NCBI RefSeq assembly: GCF_006439055.1 | Contig: NZ_RCZC01000002.1 | Span: forward strand, 1,101,220-1,165,219 | Source of the DNA: Sphingomonas glacialis | GTDB lineage: Bacteria > Pseudomonadota > Alphaproteobacteria > Sphingomonadales > Sphingomonadaceae | DNA: 64,000 bases | Reading direction: 5' to 3' | Shown here: piece after piece, positions 34,795 to 43,522 of the stretch | Position numbering within the stretch: position 1 is the stretch's first letter | Layout of the letters: every line of letters starts with the position of its first letter | Program-made: the position numbers and the translations under genes | The notes under the pieces: model-generated | Database searches by the model: none | Told to the model about the DNA's origin: nothing | What the model saw: only the letters and a program-made list of their open reading frames with translations

Positions 34795-36921
34795 CTACTC
34801 TACCGGCTTCACGCTCAACCCGGTCCACTTCGCCGCGAACGCCCACGCATCCGCGGTCTCGGCAATCACCTTGTCGGTCGGCTTGCCCGATCCATGCCCG
34901 GCGCGCGTCTCGATGCGCACCAGCCGCGGCTTCGGCCCAAGATCGGCCGCCTGCAGCGCAGCGGTGTATTTGAACGTATGCCCCGGCACGACGCGGTCGT
35001 CGGTATCCGCCGTCTCGGCCAAGATCGCCGGATACGGCTTGCCCGGCCGGATATTGTGGTACGGCGAGTACGCATAGAGCGTCTTGAAATCGGCTTCCTT
35101 CGACGGATAGCCATAGTCGTCGACCCAATAGCGCCCCGCGGTGAAGCGATCGAAGCGCAGCATGTCCATCACGCCCACGGCCGGCAGCGCCGCCGCGAAC
35201 AGGTCAGGCCGCTGATTGGTCACCGCACCGACCAGCAAGCCGCCATTCGACCCGCCCTGGATGACCAACTGGTCCGCCCCGGTGATATGCTGCGCCTTGA
35301 GATACTCGCCCGCGGCGATGAAATCGTCGAACACGTTCTGCTTGTTGGCGAGCCGGCCGCCGTCATGCCACGGCTTGCCATATTCCCCGCCGCCACGAAT
35401 GTTGGCGACCGCGAACACCCCGCCCTGCTCCAGCCACGCGATCCGCGTCGCCGAAAACGCGGGCGTCACCGAGATGTTGAAGCCGCCATAGGCGTAGAGC
35501 AACGTCGGCGCGGGCCCCGTCACGTCCTTGCGCTTGACGACGAACATCGGGACCTTGGTGCCGTCCTTCGACGTATAGAAACGCTGCTCGACCGCGTAGC
35601 GCGATGGATCGAACGCGACCTTCGGCGCTGCCCAGGGCGTCGCCTTGCCCGTGCTCACATCGTAGCGATAGATCGTCGTCGGCGTAGCGAAACTGGTGAA
35701 GGCGTAGAAGGTCTCGGGATCGTCGGGGTCGCCGCCGAAGCCGCCGACATCGCCGATCCCAGGCAGCGGCACGACACCATCGGGCTTGCCGTCGAGCGTG
35801 TAGCGGCGGACCTCGCTCTTCACGTCGGCGAGATAGGAGAGCAGCAGCTTGCCCCCGACGATCGACGCGCCGTCGAGCACGTCCTTGCCCTGCGGCACCA
35901 CTTCATGCTCGGGCACTTCGGCCGAGCGCGCATAGAGCTTGGTCGCGACGATCCGCAGCCGCGGCGCGTCCTTGTTCGTCACCCAGTAGAAGTTGCCGCC
36001 GACATTGCCCGCGAAGGTCCACTGGTTCTGCAGCCCCTTGAAGATGGTGCGCGGGGCGGGCCTGGGCGCGGTGAGATCGATAACGGTGATCTCATAGCGA
36101 TTGTCGGTGCCCTCATGCGTGGTGATGACGAGCCATTTGCCGTCGTCGGTGACGTTCGCATTGTGCCCCATCTTCGGCCGGTCTGGCGTCGCGTAGATCA
36201 GCAGGTCGGAGCTTTGCGGCGTGCCGAGCTTGTGGAAATAGACCTGCTGGTTCTCGTTGAGCGCCTGGAACTTCGCGCCCTCGGCGGGGGCTGCAAAGCG
36301 CGAATAATAGAAGCCCGACCCGTCCTTCGCCCAGGACAGGCTCGAGAACTTCACCCAATCGATCTGGTCGCTGATCGCGCCGCTGGCGACGTCGAGCACC
36401 TTGACGGTGCGCCAGTCGGTGCCGCCGTCCTGCACGGCGTAAAGCAGCTTGTGGCCGTCCTCCGACGGCGTCCATTCGGCGAGTGCGGTCGCGCCGTCCT
36501 TCGACCAAGTGTTGGGATCGACCAGCACGCGGCCCTCGCCGTTCACGCTGTCGCGGACATAGAGCGCCGCCTGGTTCTGCAGCCCGGCGTTGCGCGTGTA
36601 GAAATAGCGCCCGCCCTTCTTCACCGGCACGCCGAAGCGCTCATAGTTGAGCAACTGCTTCAACCGCGCCGCGAAGATGTCGCGCCCGGGCAATGTCGCC
36701 AGATAGGCGTTGGTGACGGCATTCTCGTCGGCAACCCACTTCGCGACCTCGGCATCGGTGCGTACGTCATTCTCGAGCCAGCGATACGGATCGGCGACCT
36801 TGACGCCGAACTGTTCGTCGACCTGAGGGACGCGACGGGTCTCGGGATATTTCATGCTTTGGGCCTGTAATTGCGCGGGAGCCGCGAGAACGAGAGCGAT
36901 CAGCGGCAAGGTAAAGCGCAT
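34795..36921 (-). CDS. Prolyl oligopeptidase (S9A), exported
   Basis: A 708-residue serine peptidase cleaving after proline in short peptides. A signal peptide (MRFTLPLIALVLAAPAQLQA) leads into the N-terminal YPETRRVPQVDEQFGVKVAD and YRWLEN, a seven-bladed propeller, then the alpha/beta-hydrolase domain. Catalytic Ser558 is in GGSNGGLLVG; His676 is in RAGHGSGKPT; the Asp is in the TADTDDRVVPGH segment. GGAG precedes the ATG. The start lies only about 16 nt beyond the rplQ terminator in the same direction, so its promoter must overlap that region or expression depends on read-through. Confidence 0.92.
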   Translation of the reverse strand: MRFTLPLIALVLAAPAQLQAQSMKYPETRRVPQVDEQFGVKVADPYRWLENDVRTDAEVAKWVADENAVTNAYLATLPGRDIFAARLKQLLNYERFGVPVKKGGRYFYTRNAGLQNQAALYVRDSVNGEGRVLVDPNTWSKDGATALAEWTPSEDGHKLLYAVQDGGTDWRTVKVLDVASGAISDQIDWVKFSSLSWAKDGSGFYYSRFAAPAEGAKFQALNENQQVYFHKLGTPQSSDLLIYATPDRPKMGHNANVTDDGKWLVITTHEGTDNRYEITVIDLTAPRPAPRTIFKGLQNQWTFAGNVGGNFYWVTNKDAPRLRIVATKLYARSAEVPEHEVVPQGKDVLDGASIVGGKLLLSYLADVKSEVRRYTLDGKPDGVVPLPGIGDVGGFGGDPDDPETFYAFTSFATPTTIYRYDVSTGKATPWAAPKVAFDPSRYAVEQRFYTSKDGTKVPMFVVKRKDVTGPAPTLLYAYGGFNISVTPAFSATRIAWLEQGGVFAVANIRGGGEYGKPWHDGGRLANKQNVFDDFIAAGEYLKAQHITGADQLVIQGGSNGGLLVGAVTNQRPDLFAAALPAVGVMDMLRFDRFTAGRYWVDDYGYPSKEADFKTLYAYSPYHNIRPGKPYPAILAETADTDDRVVPGHTFKYTAALQAADLGPKPRLVRIETRAGHGSGKPTDKVIAETADAWAFAAKWTGLSVKPVE

Positions 36922-36937
36922 GTAGGGCTCCGAAACG

Positions 36938-36971
36938 AAAAAAGGAGCCGCACTCTACCGAGCGCGACTCC
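36938..36971 (-). terminator. Rho-independent terminator of rplQ
   Basis: On the minus strand GGAGTCGCGCTC, loop GGTA, GAGTGCGGCTCC, then six T. Twelve base pairs including two G-U type mismatches. It closes the rpsM-rpsK-rpoA-rplQ transcript 28 bp past rplQ. Confidence 0.85.
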
Positions 36972-36998
36972 TTTCTCAACCTGCAAAGCAATTACGGC

Positions 36999-37421
36999 TT
37001 ATGCGGCCTCGTCATACTCGCCGTCGATGATCACCGGGCCCGAATCCTGGCCCTTGGCGCTCACGTCGCGGTCGACGAATTCGATGACCGCCATCGGCGA
37101 GGCGTCCGACATGCGGATGCCGGCCTTGATCACGCGGGTGTAGCCGCCGTTGCGATCGGCATAACGCGTCGCCAGAACGTCGAACAGCTTGATCAGCTGC
37201 GCATCGTCGAGCAGCCGTGCGTGCGCCAGGCGGCGGTTGCTGAGACCACCCTTCTTGCCGAGCGTAACCAGCTTCTCGATGTACGGGCGCAGTTCCTTCG
37301 CCTTGGCGACGGTGGTGGTGATCTGCTCGTGCTTGATGAGGGCAGCGGACATGTTGCGGAACAACGCAATGCGATGTGCCGAGGTACGCTGCAGTTTACG
37401 ACCGCCTACGCGATGACGCAT
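36999..37421 (-). CDS. rplQ: 50S ribosomal protein L17
   Basis: A 140-residue L17 of the large subunit, at the peptide exit region. It begins [20 protein letters not shown], then [25 protein letters not shown], the standard opening. It carries a C-terminal extension beyond the 116-120 residues typical of short forms. It is the last gene of the alpha operon after rpoA and is followed by a terminator. A 241-bp gap with a palindromic repeat separates it from rpoA, unusual for this operon. Confidence 0.97.
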   Translation of the reverse strand: MRHRVGGRKLQRTSAHRIALFRNMSAALIKHEQITTTVAKAKELRPYIEKLVTLGKKGGLSNRRLAHARLLDDAQLIKLFDVLATRYADRNGGYTRVIKAGIRMSDASPMAVIEFVDRDVSAKGQDSGPVIIDGEYDEAA

Positions 37422-37514
37422 GGTGATTTCCTTCGTTCGTTAGGGGGCCGTGTGAGGTACCCCAGACCAGGTGGCCGTTATGGCCGCCACCCATCGCCAT
37501 CTTGCTTACCTTAG

Positions 37515-37541
37515 CCCTCTCCCATTCTTCATGGGAGAGGG
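37515..37541. repeat. Palindromic repeat between rpoA and rplQ
   Basis: CCCTCTCCCAT, loop TCTTC, ATGGGAGAGGG: an 11-bp stem followed by GGTTGGGTGAGGGTC. It is the same type as the repeats at 45775-45922. It lies in the 241-bp gap between two co-transcribed genes and could pause or stabilise the mRNA. Confidence 0.75.
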
Positions 37542-37662
37542 TTGGGTGAGGGTCTTCTTCTTCTACTCGAGCCCGCCGCGGCAAAGCCGCGTCGTCGGAC
37601 GGGCCAAGCGGCCCGCCGGCCGGGTCGATTTCATCTCCGGCGCAGCATGCGCCAGTGTGAAA

Positions 37663-38727
37663 TCAACCCATGATTTCCTGCTCGAGCTTCTTGGCCATCT
37701 CTTCGATGTTCTCAGGCGGCCAACCCGGGATTTCCATCCCGAGGCGGAGCCCCATCGAAGACAGCACTTCCTTGATCTCGTTGAGCGACTTGCGGCCGAA
37801 GTTCGGCGTGCGCAGCATCTCGGCTTCGGTCTTCTGGACCAGATCGCCGATATAGATGATGTTGTCGTTCTTGAGGCAATTGGCGCTGCGCACCGAAAGC
37901 TCGAGCTCGTCGACCTTCTTGAGCAGGTAGCGGTTGATCTGCTGCGTGTCGCCCGACACTTCGCCAGCGGCAGCCGCCGGAGCAGCGTGACCGATCGGAG
38001 CCGAACGCGTCACCGACGAATCGTCGAAGTGGACGAACAGTGCGAGCTGGTCCTGCAGGATGCGACCGGCATAGCCGACAGCGTCCTCAGGCGTGATCGT
38101 GCCGTCGGTCTCGATCGTCAGCGTGAGCTTGTCATAATCGAGCTCCTGCCCGACGCGGGTGTTCTCGACCTTGTAGCTCACCTGCTTGACCGGCGAATAC
38201 AGCGCGTCGACCGGGATCAGGCCGATCGGCGCGTCAGCCGGACGGTTGGCGACGGCAGCGACATAGCCCTTGCCGACGTCAGCGGTGAATTCCATGTTGA
38301 GCGTCGCGCCCTCGTCGAGATGGCACAGCACCAGCTTGGGGTTCATCACTTCGATGTCGCCGGTCACTGCGATGTCGCCAGCCGTGACTGCACCCGGACC
38401 GGTTGCCGAGAGCTGGAGCCGCTTGGGGCCCTCACCCTGCATGCGCAGCGCGATCTGCTTCACGTTGAGCACGATGTCGGTCACGTCTTCGCGCACGCCG
38501 GCGAGCGACGAGAACTCGTGCAGCACGTTCTCGATCTTGATCGAGGTGACCGCTGCCCCCTGCAGCGACGACAGCAGAACACGGCGCAGCGCGTTGCCGA
38601 GCGTCAGGCCGAAACCACGCTCCAGCGGCTCGGCGACGAAGGTTGCCTTGCGCTTGCCATCACCGGACTTCTTCTCGAGGCCGGACGGCTTCTTCAGTTC
38701 CTGCCAGTTCTTTGCATTGACGGACAT
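37663..38727 (-). CDS. rpoA: DNA-directed RNA polymerase alpha subunit
   Basis: A 354-residue alpha subunit. The N-terminal assembly domain has [22 protein letters not shown] and [15 protein letters not shown]. The C-terminal domain (from about 265) has [20 protein letters not shown] and [19 protein letters not shown] for UP-element and activator contacts. ATG at 38727. It sits in the standard place between rpsK and rplQ. Length is somewhat above the E. coli 329 residues, mostly through the linker and C-terminus, as in other alphaproteobacteria. Confidence 0.98.
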   Translation of the reverse strand: MSVNAKNWQELKKPSGLEKKSGDGKRKATFVAEPLERGFGLTLGNALRRVLLSSLQGAAVTSIKIENVLHEFSSLAGVREDVTDIVLNVKQIALRMQGEGPKRLQLSATGPGAVTAGDIAVTGDIEVMNPKLVLCHLDEGATLNMEFTADVGKGYVAAVANRPADAPIGLIPVDALYSPVKQVSYKVENTRVGQELDYDKLTLTIETDGTITPEDAVGYAGRILQDQLALFVHFDDSSVTRSAPIGHAAPAAAAGEVSGDTQQINRYLLKKVDELELSVRSANCLKNDNIIYIGDLVQKTEAEMLRTPNFGRKSLNEIKEVLSSMGLRLGMEIPGWPPENIEEMAKKLEQEIMG

Positions 38728-38822
38728 AGGCTATCCCTTGGTTTTGGGCCGGCACTGCGCAATGCCGACCAATTACGAATCTCGGGCGTGCAGCGCGATC
38801 AACCGCGCACGCCCGAGAGAAA

Positions 38823-39212
38823 TCAGACGCGACGACGCTTCGAAGGACGCACGCCGTTGTGCGGGATCGAGGTCACGTCGCGGATCGAAGTGATCTGGAA
38901 ACCGACCGCCTGCAGCGCGCGAAGCGCCGACTCACGGCCCGAACCCGGGCCCTTCACTTCGACTTCGAGCGTGCGGACGCCGTGCTCGGCAGCCTTCTTG
39001 CCCGCGTCTTCCGCTGCAACCTGCGCTGCGTACGGAGTCGACTTGCGCGAGCCCTTGAAGCCCATTGCGCCGGCCGACGACCACGAGATCGCGTTGCCCT
39101 GGGCATCGGTGATCGTGATCATGGTGTTGTTGAAGCTTGCGTTCACATGGGCGACGCCCGAGGTGATGTTCTTGCGCTCGCGCCGCTTAATGCGCTGTGG
39201 TTCACGTGCCAT
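38823..39212 (-). CDS. rpsK: 30S ribosomal protein S11
   Basis: A 129-residue S11, on the platform of the small subunit at the mRNA exit. [21 protein letters not shown] and the C-terminal [18 protein letters not shown] are family motifs. Preceded by rpsM with a 55-bp gap and followed by rpoA, the alpha operon order. Confidence 0.98.
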   Translation of the reverse strand: MAREPQRIKRRERKNITSGVAHVNASFNNTMITITDAQGNAISWSSAGAMGFKGSRKSTPYAAQVAAEDAGKKAAEHGVRTLEVEVKGPGSGRESALRALQAVGFQITSIRDVTSIPHNGVRPSKRRRV

Positions 39213-39267
39213 TTTGAAATCCTAAATCCTGAACGAGGAGCGAGCCGCGGTCACCCGCGGCTCAAGC

Positions 39268-39636
39268 TCACTTCTTCTTACCGGCGATCGGCTTAGCCTT
39301 GCCCTTGCGGGTGCGCGCATTGGTATGCGTGCGCTGGCCGCGGACCGGCAGGCCCTTGCGATGGCGCAGGCCACGATAGCAGGCGAGATCCATCAGACGC
39401 TTGATGTTCATCGCAACCTGGCGACGCAGATCGCCTTCGACGGTGTAATCAGCGTCGATCGCCTCACGGATGTGGAGCACTTCCTGATCGGTCAGGTCCT
39501 GCACACGCGCCGTCATCGGGATGTTCAGCTTGGTGACGATTTCCTTGGCCTTGGTGTTGCCAATGCCATGAATGTAGGTGAGCGCGATAACGACGCGCTT
39601 GTTGGTCGGGATGTTGACCCCGGCGATACGTGCCAT
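39268..39636 (-). CDS. rpsM: 30S ribosomal protein S13
   Basis: A 122-residue S13, in the head of the small subunit contacting L5 and the P-site tRNA. It begins [20 protein letters not shown], with [13 protein letters not shown] (helix-hairpin-helix) and the basic tail [17 protein letters not shown]. The ATG at 39636 is preceded by GGAGCAGGAG; the frame is open further but unlike S13. It is the first gene of the alpha operon here, since adk, its usual upstream neighbour, is terminated and separated by three other genes. Confidence 0.97.
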   Translation of the reverse strand: MARIAGVNIPTNKRVVIALTYIHGIGNTKAKEIVTKLNIPMTARVQDLTDQEVLHIREAIDADYTVEGDLRRQVAMNIKRLMDLACYRGLRHRKGLPVRGQRTHTNARTRKGKAKPIAGKKK

Positions 39637-39763
39637 GAACTTTTTCTCCTGCTCCACGGGGCTGCATGGCTGCAAACCCCATCTCGACGCGTTGAATACC
39701 GTAACGCACGACACCGGCGCACGCAAACAGCGCCGCCGGAGACCGGTGTTTCGGAATAGAGGC

Positions 39764-39792
39764 TCGGTAACGGCCGACTCGGCTGGTGTCAA
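39764..39792 (-). promoter_or_regulatory. Candidate rpsM (alpha operon) promoter
   Basis: On the minus strand a perfect TTGACA -35 (39787-39792), 17-nt spacer and TACCGA at the -10 position. The spacer contains CCGAGTCG four bases after the -35. The rpsL promoter has the same octamer at the same place. The -10 match is weak. The -35 overlaps the stop codon of the Uma2-family gene. Confidence 0.55.
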
Positions 39793-40373
39793 GCGAGGGC
39801 TGTGGTGTCGATCGCAATTTGCGGGATAGTGATCGCAGTGATGCGGTCACCGAACCGGATCTCGCTGATAACGCTGTAAGCTCCGTCGATCGGCGCCGTC
39901 ATTTGGACGATCCTGCGCCCCGTCACATCGACAACCCAATATTCGGGAATATCGCTTCGCGCGTAAAGCTGCGCTTTCTTGCCGAGGTCGAAAGCAAGCG
40001 AGCTTGCCGAGACCTCGACGGCGAGCCGGACGGACCGCCCAGACACAAACTCTTCCCGTTCGATCGTTGCAATAACCAGATCAGGCTCTGGCAGATTGTG
40101 CTCGTCCAGCTTGGTTGAGACAGGCGTATAGACCTTGAGGGCAAGGCCCGACGCTCGCACAGCGTATACGAGGTCGGCGTTGATATCCGCCAGAATAGCC
40201 GCGTGCGGTCGATGGATCGCGTTCACGGTGTAAATGTCTCCGTCGATCAACTCGGACTTCGCGAACGCGTCGAGCGCCCCGCTTTCCTGAAGCACGATGA
40301 AATCCTCCACACAAAGCGGCAGCTTGCGGGGTTCGATCAGTTGCTCCGGGGTCAGCTTGGCCAGGACATTCAT
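39789..40373 (-). CDS. Uma2-family protein (DUF820, restriction-endonuclease fold)
   Basis: A 194-residue protein of the Uma2/DUF820 family, which has the PD-(D/E)xK nuclease fold; its biological role is not established. Features are [13 protein letters not shown] and the core motifs [29 protein letters not shown] (catalytic Asp) and [20 protein letters not shown] (Glu and Lys), then [12 protein letters not shown]. It lies between the sensor kinase and rpsM in the ribosomal region. Base use is somewhat less GC-rich than neighbours, compatible with acquisition. Most Uma2 genes are known from cyanobacteria and other expanded sets; a lone copy inside a ribosomal cluster is odd. Confidence 0.85.
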   Translation of the reverse strand: MNVLAKLTPEQLIEPRKLPLCVEDFIVLQESGALDAFAKSELIDGDIYTVNAIHRPHAAILADINADLVYAVRASGLALKVYTPVSTKLDEHNLPEPDLVIATIEREEFVSGRSVRLAVEVSASSLAFDLGKKAQLYARSDIPEYWVVDVTGRRIVQMTAPIDGAYSVISEIRFGDRITAITIPQIAIDTTALA

Positions 40374-40402
40374 GCATCGAACCTACGCTTTTTCAGCGGG
40401 AT

Positions 40403-41758
40403 TCACAACGTCGCCGGCACCACGATCGCCGCCACCAGCCCCGGCGCATTGTCCCCCAACTCGATCCGCCCGTCGTGCAACCGCGCGACCGCCTCGACCA
40501 GCGCCATCCCCAGCCCTGCGCCCGGCAGACTGCGCGCGGTGTCGAGCCGGCCGAAGCGGCGCAGCGCCTGCGCGCGGTCGGCCTCGGCGATGCCGGGTCC
40601 GCGATCCTCGACCTGGAAGCGCGCCTCGCCGCCCGCGATCGCCAGCCGCAAGGTGATCGCCCCGCCCGCCCCGGCATGACGCAGCGCATTGTCGATCAGA
40701 TTGGCGATCGCCTGGGTCAGCAACTCGCGGTGCAACACGATACGAGGCGCGCCGGCCTCGATCACCGCCTCGAAGCGCATCCCTTCGTCCTCGACGACGG
40801 GTGCGTAGAGTTCGGCAATCTCCTCCATCAACGTCGCGGGATCGATCGGCGCGAGCCGGTCGCGCGGCACCGATTCGGCGCGGGTGATCTCGATCATCGT
40901 CGAGAGCATCCGCATCACGAGATCGGTCTCGATCAGCAGCCCGCCCATCGCCGCCTCGCGCTGCGCGGGATCAGCCTGCAGTACCGCCGCCTCGGCCTTG
41001 GCGCGCAACCGCGCGAGCGGCGAGCGCAGGTCGTGTGCGAGGCCATCGGTGACGATCCGCAATTCGGTCATCAGCCGCTCGGTCTTATCGAGCATCGCAT
41101 TGAGCCGCAGCGCGAGGCGATCGAACGCATCACCGGCGCTCGCCGCATTGGGCACGCGCCGCGACAGATCGCCCTCGGCAACGCCCTCGATCACGTCGGT
41201 CACGCGGTTGAGCCGCTGCCCGACGTAGCGCGTCACGACCAGCCCGCCGCCAATGCCGAGCGCCAGCGACAGCAAGGTCGCCGCGGCGAGCGCGCGCTCG
41301 ATGCCGCGCTGTTCCTCTTCCCAATCGTCGAGCAGATGCCCGCTGACGAGCCGGTTGGGCCCGATCTGCCGCACCGCATAACCAGCCTCGCGATCGGACC
41401 AGGGCCGCGAATCGCCTACCTGACCGATATGGAAGCCGATCGAGGGCGCCTGCCCGTCCTGCCCGATCGCGGGGCCGACCTGCGCCAACCGACGACCGTC
41501 GGGGCCGACCACCATCACGATCCGGGTCGGATCGCTGGGCGCCTGCGCATCCTCGATCGCACGACTGAGCGCGGCCAGCCCGCCGGTCCGATAGACCGCG
41601 ACCAGCGCGTCCGATTCCTCGATCGTATCGCGTCGCACCGCATCGATCGCATCGTCATGGACGAGCTTCCACACGAACGCGACGAGCACGAGGTTGGAGA
41701 TCAGCGCCAGCCCGATCGCGAGCAAAGCGATCCGCGCAGTGACCGAAAGCCGGATCAA
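40403..41758 (-). CDS. Sensor histidine kinase
   Basis: A 451-residue membrane kinase. Helices at about 8-32 and 157-178 flank a periplasmic sensor domain of about 120 residues. A HAMP domain follows (about 179-231). The H-box is GLAHDLRSPLARL with His242; the N-box is NLIDNALRH (about 355), and G boxes are VEDRGPGI and GAGLGMALV. It lies directly after the response regulator and overlaps it by 4 bp, forming a two-component pair. Signal and targets are unknown. The pair is inserted between adk and rpsM. Confidence 0.92.
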   Translation of the reverse strand: MIRLSVTARIALLAIGLALISNLVLVAFVWKLVHDDAIDAVRRDTIEESDALVAVYRTGGLAALSRAIEDAQAPSDPTRIVMVVGPDGRRLAQVGPAIGQDGQAPSIGFHIGQVGDSRPWSDREAGYAVRQIGPNRLVSGHLLDDWEEEQRGIERALAAATLLSLALGIGGGLVVTRYVGQRLNRVTDVIEGVAEGDLSRRVPNAASAGDAFDRLALRLNAMLDKTERLMTELRIVTDGLAHDLRSPLARLRAKAEAAVLQADPAQREAAMGGLLIETDLVMRMLSTMIEITRAESVPRDRLAPIDPATLMEEIAELYAPVVEDEGMRFEAVIEAGAPRIVLHRELLTQAIANLIDNALRHAGAGGAITLRLAIAGGEARFQVEDRGPGIAEADRAQALRRFGRLDTARSLPGAGLGMALVEAVARLHDGRIELGDNAPGLVAAIVVPATL

Positions 41759-42447
41759 GGCTCGGTCGACAGCCGATACCCCGCGCCGCGCACGGTGTGC
41801 AGGATCGGTGCGGCAAAGCCCTCCTCGAGCTTGCGCCGCAACCGCCCGATATGGACGTCGACCACGTTCGATCCCGGGTCGAAATGATAGTTCCAGATCT
41901 TCTCGAGCATCATCGTGCGCGTCACCACCTGCCCGGCGTGCCGCGCAAGATATTCGAGCAGATTGAATTCGCGCGCACCCAGCGCGATCGCGCGCCCCTG
42001 CCGGACGACGGTACGCGCGAGCAGGTCGATCTCGAGGTCGCCGACCGACAGCTTGGTCGGCTGCCCTTCGGTGCCGCCGCGATCGACGCGGCGGAAGATC
42101 GCATCGATCCGCGCGGTTAGTTCGGCGAAGGAGAAGGGTTTGACGAGATAATCGTCGGCACCGGCGTTGAGCCCGTCGATCCGGTCATCGACCGTACCGA
42201 GCGCGGACAGGATCAAGGCGGGCGTCGCAACGCCCGCAGCGCGGATCGCGCCGAGCATCGCCAGGCCATTGAGGCCCGGCAGCATACGGTCCGCGACGAT
42301 CAGGTCGAAAATGCCCTCGCTCGCGAGGAACAGCCCATCGCGGCCGTCGGCACAGGTCTGGACGACATAGCCCGCCTCCCCCAGCCCCTTGGCGAGGTAG
42401 GCGGCGGTCGAGGCATCGTCTTCGACGATCAGAATCTTGCGGGACAT
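41755..42447 (-). CDS. OmpR-family response regulator
   Basis: A 230-residue regulator. The receiver has acidic Asp10-Asp11 (LIVEDD), phospho-acceptor Asp53 (LIVADRMLP) and the conserved Lys in DYLVKPFSF. The C-terminal winged helix has ALGAREFNLLEYLARHAGQV and VVDVHIGRLRRKL with TVRGAGYRL, as in OmpR/PhoB regulators. ATG at 42447; another ATG three codons earlier (42456) is equally possible. It overlaps the kinase gene (41758). A 396-bp region holding the adk terminator separates it from adk, so it must have its own promoter there. Confidence 0.93.
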   Translation of the reverse strand: MSRKILIVEDDASTAAYLAKGLGEAGYVVQTCADGRDGLFLASEGIFDLIVADRMLPGLNGLAMLGAIRAAGVATPALILSALGTVDDRIDGLNAGADDYLVKPFSFAELTARIDAIFRRVDRGGTEGQPTKLSVGDLEIDLLARTVVRQGRAIALGAREFNLLEYLARHAGQVVTRTMMLEKIWNYHFDPGSNVVDVHIGRLRRKLEEGFAAPILHTVRGAGYRLSTEP

Positions 42448-42676
42448 AGGTGGCATTCCGGGCGGTTTCCTCGTGCCTAGAATGAAATGAGGCTGGCGGA
42501 AAGCAAGCCTTCCGCCAGCCAACGACACTCCCGGGAGTGCGAGTGCCGATCTCGTGAAGTTTTCCCGCCGCATGCACCCGGCGTTGGGGCTCTTATGCCG
42601 CGCGGCGGCTGCCACGACGGTGACGGCGACGTGACGAAAGCGTCATTTGCAATGAAATGGCGGCGGAGCGGCCAGA

Positions 42677-42718
42677 AAAAGCGAGCCGCGAGAGAACCCG
42701 TTCCCTCGCGGCTTGCTC
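42677..42718 (-). terminator. Rho-independent terminator of the spc operon (after adk)
   Basis: On the minus strand AGCAAGCCGCGAG, loop of about 12 nt, CTCGCGGCTCGCT, then TTTTTCT. The stem is 13 bp with one mismatch, about 125 bp after adk. It separates the spc operon from the two-component genes and thus from rpsM. Confidence 0.85.
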
Positions 42719-42762
42719 TCGAGCAGACCTACAGCGGTTCGCCCCGAATGTGTCGAAGCACG

Positions 42763-42821
42763 GCTCTTTCCAGCCTCACGAAGGCCTGGCCTTCGACAGG
42801 CCCAGCGCGAACGGAAAGAGC
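42763..42821. repeat. Inverted repeat downstream of adk
   Basis: GCTCTTTCC at 42763-42771 and its reverse complement GGAAAGAGC at 42813-42821 enclose an inner palindrome GAAGGCCTGGCCTTC (42780-42794) followed by GACAGGCCCAG. The inner part resembles the common 'CTTCGACAGGC...' intergenic repeat of sphingomonads (from memory). It lies just beyond the adk stop codon, between adk and its terminator. Confidence 0.7.
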
Positions 42822-42843
42822 GCGGCGCCGCGCGGCAGCGCGA

Positions 42844-43494
42844 TCAGACGGCGTCGAGGATCGCTTCGATCGCCTTGGTCACGGCACCGATCTCGCCCAT
42901 GCCATCGACGCGCGCCAGCAGGCCGTGGTCCTGGTAGATCGGAATGATCGGCTCGGTCTTCGCGCGATATTCGGCCATGCGCGTGCGCACGGTCTCTTCA
43001 TTGTCGTCGGGGCGGCGCTTGAACTCGTGGCTGCCGCAGACGTCGCAGGTATCGGCGAGCTTGGGCTGCTTGAAATGGTCGTGATAGCCAGCACCGCACA
43101 CTGCGCAGGTGTAGCGACCGACGATCCGCGCGACGAGCTTGTCCTCGTTGACCTCGAGCTCGATCACCTTGTCGAGCGTGCGGCCACGGCCTTCGAGGAT
43201 CGTGTCGAGCTGCTCGGCCTGCGCCGCGGTCCGCGGATAGCCGTCGAAGATCACGCCTTGCGCGGGATCGAGCGACGCCAGCTTCTCGTCGATGATGCCC
43301 GAGACGATAGCGTCGGAGACGAGCTCACCCGCTTCCATCACGGCCTTGGCCTGCAACCCGACCGGGCTGCCCGACTTGACCGCCGCACGCAGCATGTCGC
43401 CGGTCGAGAGCTGGATCATGCCGCGCGTCGATTCGAGGTGCGCCGCCTGGGTGCCCTTGCCCGCGCCCGGAGGCCCCAAAAGAATGATGTTCAC
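42844..43494 (-). CDS. adk: Adenylate kinase (zinc-lid type)
   Basis: A 216-residue enzyme catalysing ATP + AMP to 2 ADP. The P-loop is GPPGAGKGTQAAHL (about 7-20); TGDMLRAAVKSGSPVGLQAK and GYPRTAAQAEQLD are the AMP-binding motifs. The lid domain carries four cysteines in two Cys-x2-Cys pairs (CAVCGAGYHD and CDVCG), so it probably binds zinc. It follows secY by 28 bp and is the last gene before a strong terminator. Confidence 0.97.
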   Translation of the reverse strand: MNIILLGPPGAGKGTQAAHLESTRGMIQLSTGDMLRAAVKSGSPVGLQAKAVMEAGELVSDAIVSGIIDEKLASLDPAQGVIFDGYPRTAAQAEQLDTILEGRGRTLDKVIELEVNEDKLVARIVGRYTCAVCGAGYHDHFKQPKLADTCDVCGSHEFKRRPDDNEETVRTRMAEYRAKTEPIIPIYQDHGLLARVDGMGEIGAVTKAIEAILDAV

Positions 43495-43522
43495 GCCACA
43501 ATCCCCTTCCGAAACGTCTCGC

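Noticed and set aside
34894..36870. Long plus-strand frame opposite the prolyl oligopeptidase gene
   Set aside because: Arg-rich shadow translation with no motif; the peptidase has signal peptide and catalytic residues.
37422..37662. Possible small gene between rpoA and rplQ
   Set aside because: The frames there translate the palindromic repeat and lack ribosome sites.
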